Source of the DNA: Polyangia bacterium
Lineage (GTDB): Bacteria > Myxococcota_A > Polyangia > Nannocystales > Nannocystaceae
Assembly (NCBI GenBank): GCA_030424595.1
Contig: JAUHWG010000025.1
Span: forward strand, 1 to 64,000
Direction of reading: 5' to 3'
Length of the DNA: 64,000 bases
In this document: positions 63,406 through 64,000 of the stretch, in pieces
How positions within the stretch are numbered: the first letter of the stretch is position 1
Layout of the letters: every line of letters starts with the position of its first letter
Program-made: the position numbers and the translations under genes
The notes under the pieces: generated by a model
Databases searched by the model: none
Seen by the model: only the letters and a program-made list of their open reading frames with translations
What the model was told of the DNA's origin: nothing

Positions 63406-64000
63406 ATGCCCGTCTCGTCATCTCCGAAAGAGCGGATCGCCGCGATCGCAGGGTCGGTCGCGGATGAGTTTGAGGCCACCCGTCAGATCCTGTCCTTTGA
63501 CGAGTGGTTTGAGCTCCTCTGCGCAAACCCGCGGACCCACGCTCGCAACGCAGCGCAGTACCTCCGCGACGCCTTTGACTTCTTCGGCCGTCGCGAGGTC
63601 CGCAACCCGAGCGGGAAGATCAGCCGCTTTCGCCTCTTCGACTGCGAGTTCGACGGGGGACATCGCCTCGTCGGCCAAGAGGCGGCGCAGTGCGGCCTCT
63701 ACGACGCGATCGAAGGCTTCGTCCGGATCGGTCGGGTCAACAAGATGCTCCTCCTCCACGGCCCCAACGGGTCGGCGAAGACGACGATGCTGGAGGCCCT
63801 CCACCGGGCCCTGGAGGCCTACTCGCGCTCGGAGGAGGGGGCCCTCTATCGCTTCTCTTGGGTCTTCCCGACCAAGGTCGCGGCCAGGGGGTCGATAGGC
63901 TTCGGCCTCGCCGACTACACCGATCCCGCCGGTGCCTTCAGCGAGGGCTCCTCCTACGCCCGCCTGCGGACCGCGGCGATCGAGGCCAAGCTCGGCGACG
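63406..64000 (+). CDS. prkA: PrkA-type serine protein kinase/ATPase (N-terminal part, runs off the window)
   Basis: The first 198 residues show the PrkA AAA domain: IAGSVADEFEATRQILSFDEWFELLC, RNAAQYLRDAFDFFG, the RLFDCEFDGGHRLVGQEAAQ stretch, Walker A GPNGSAKTT (119-127) and WVFPTK. PrkA proteins act as AAA ATPases or kinases in stress and sporulation control, usually followed by yeaH and spoVR genes, which would lie beyond the window edge. Start ATG 63406 gives the expected family N-terminus. Confidence 0.9.
   Translation, partial: MPVSSSPKERIAAIAGSVADEFEATRQILSFDEWFELLCANPRTHARNAAQYLRDAFDFFGRREVRNPSGKISRFRLFDCEFDGGHRLVGQEAAQCGLYDAIEGFVRIGRVNKMLLLHGPNGSAKTTMLEALHRALEAYSRSEEGALYRFSWVFPTKVAARGSIGFGLADYTDPAGAFSEGSSYARLRTAAIEAKLGD

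Overview
The window is high-GC DNA (roughly 70% by eye) from a deltaproteobacterial myxobacterium, most likely of the Nannocystis/Plesiocystis/Enhygromyxa group. Supporting signs are many secreted lipoproteins whose lipid-anchored Cys is followed by Thr/Ser/Gly/Asp linkers, a C-terminal MYXO-CTERM sorting signal (Cys-Ser-Cys, hydrophobic stretch, Arg cluster), an Oar-like TonB receptor, ECF sigma factors with membrane partners, and large Ser/Thr-kinase hybrids. The group assignment is inference from style, not from a marker gene. I see no rRNA, tRNA, CRISPR array, transposase or integrase.

Layout. 1-4046: end of a lipoprotein gene, then a three-gene operon (ECF-like sigma factor, single-pass membrane protein, exported TPR-CHAT protease). 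4047-8247: gene-poor spacers and two exported proteins (acidic-repeat lipoprotein; MYXO-CTERM trypsin-like protease); three copies of a hairpin-containing repeat lie between 239 and 8002. 8248-17421: Oar-like receptor, lipoprotein, small coiled-coil protein, secreted proteins, SprT/DUF2786 protein. 17523-25585: exported propeller lipoprotein, DUF4105 membrane protein, ABC exporter, small lipoprotein, and a protein made of nine twin-CX6C units. 25989-31768: FabH-like synthase, Kazal lipoprotein, spermidine-synthase-like protein, and a membrane/acyltransferase-like/histidine-rich membrane cassette. 31949-33332: second ECF sigma factor and its membrane partner. 33538-37681: LVIVD-propeller lipoprotein plus di-heme cytochrome lipoprotein. 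37699-40363: overlapping Lgt-like, tetraether-synthase-like radical SAM and small membrane genes. 40440-47239: P450, Ser/Thr kinase-TPR, two small genes, SGNH hydrolase lipoprotein. 47533-57308: VIT/vWA protein, DUF429 protein, giant kinase/ATPase/GAF/histidine-kinase hybrid. 57531-64000: vWA lipoprotein, RidA, carboxypeptidase-regulatory-repeat protein, DsbD-N-like lipoprotein, and the start of PrkA.

The strongest candidates for something new are the Lgt-like/Tes-like/membrane lipid cassette (37699-40363), the sigma/membrane/CHAT operon (440-4046), the dispersed hairpin repeat with compensatory stem changes, and the sigma-partner sensor domain that reappears in an unlinked lipoprotein (22936-23520). 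Gene starts were moved inward where a signal peptide, ribosome binding site or family length argued for it; each such choice is stated.
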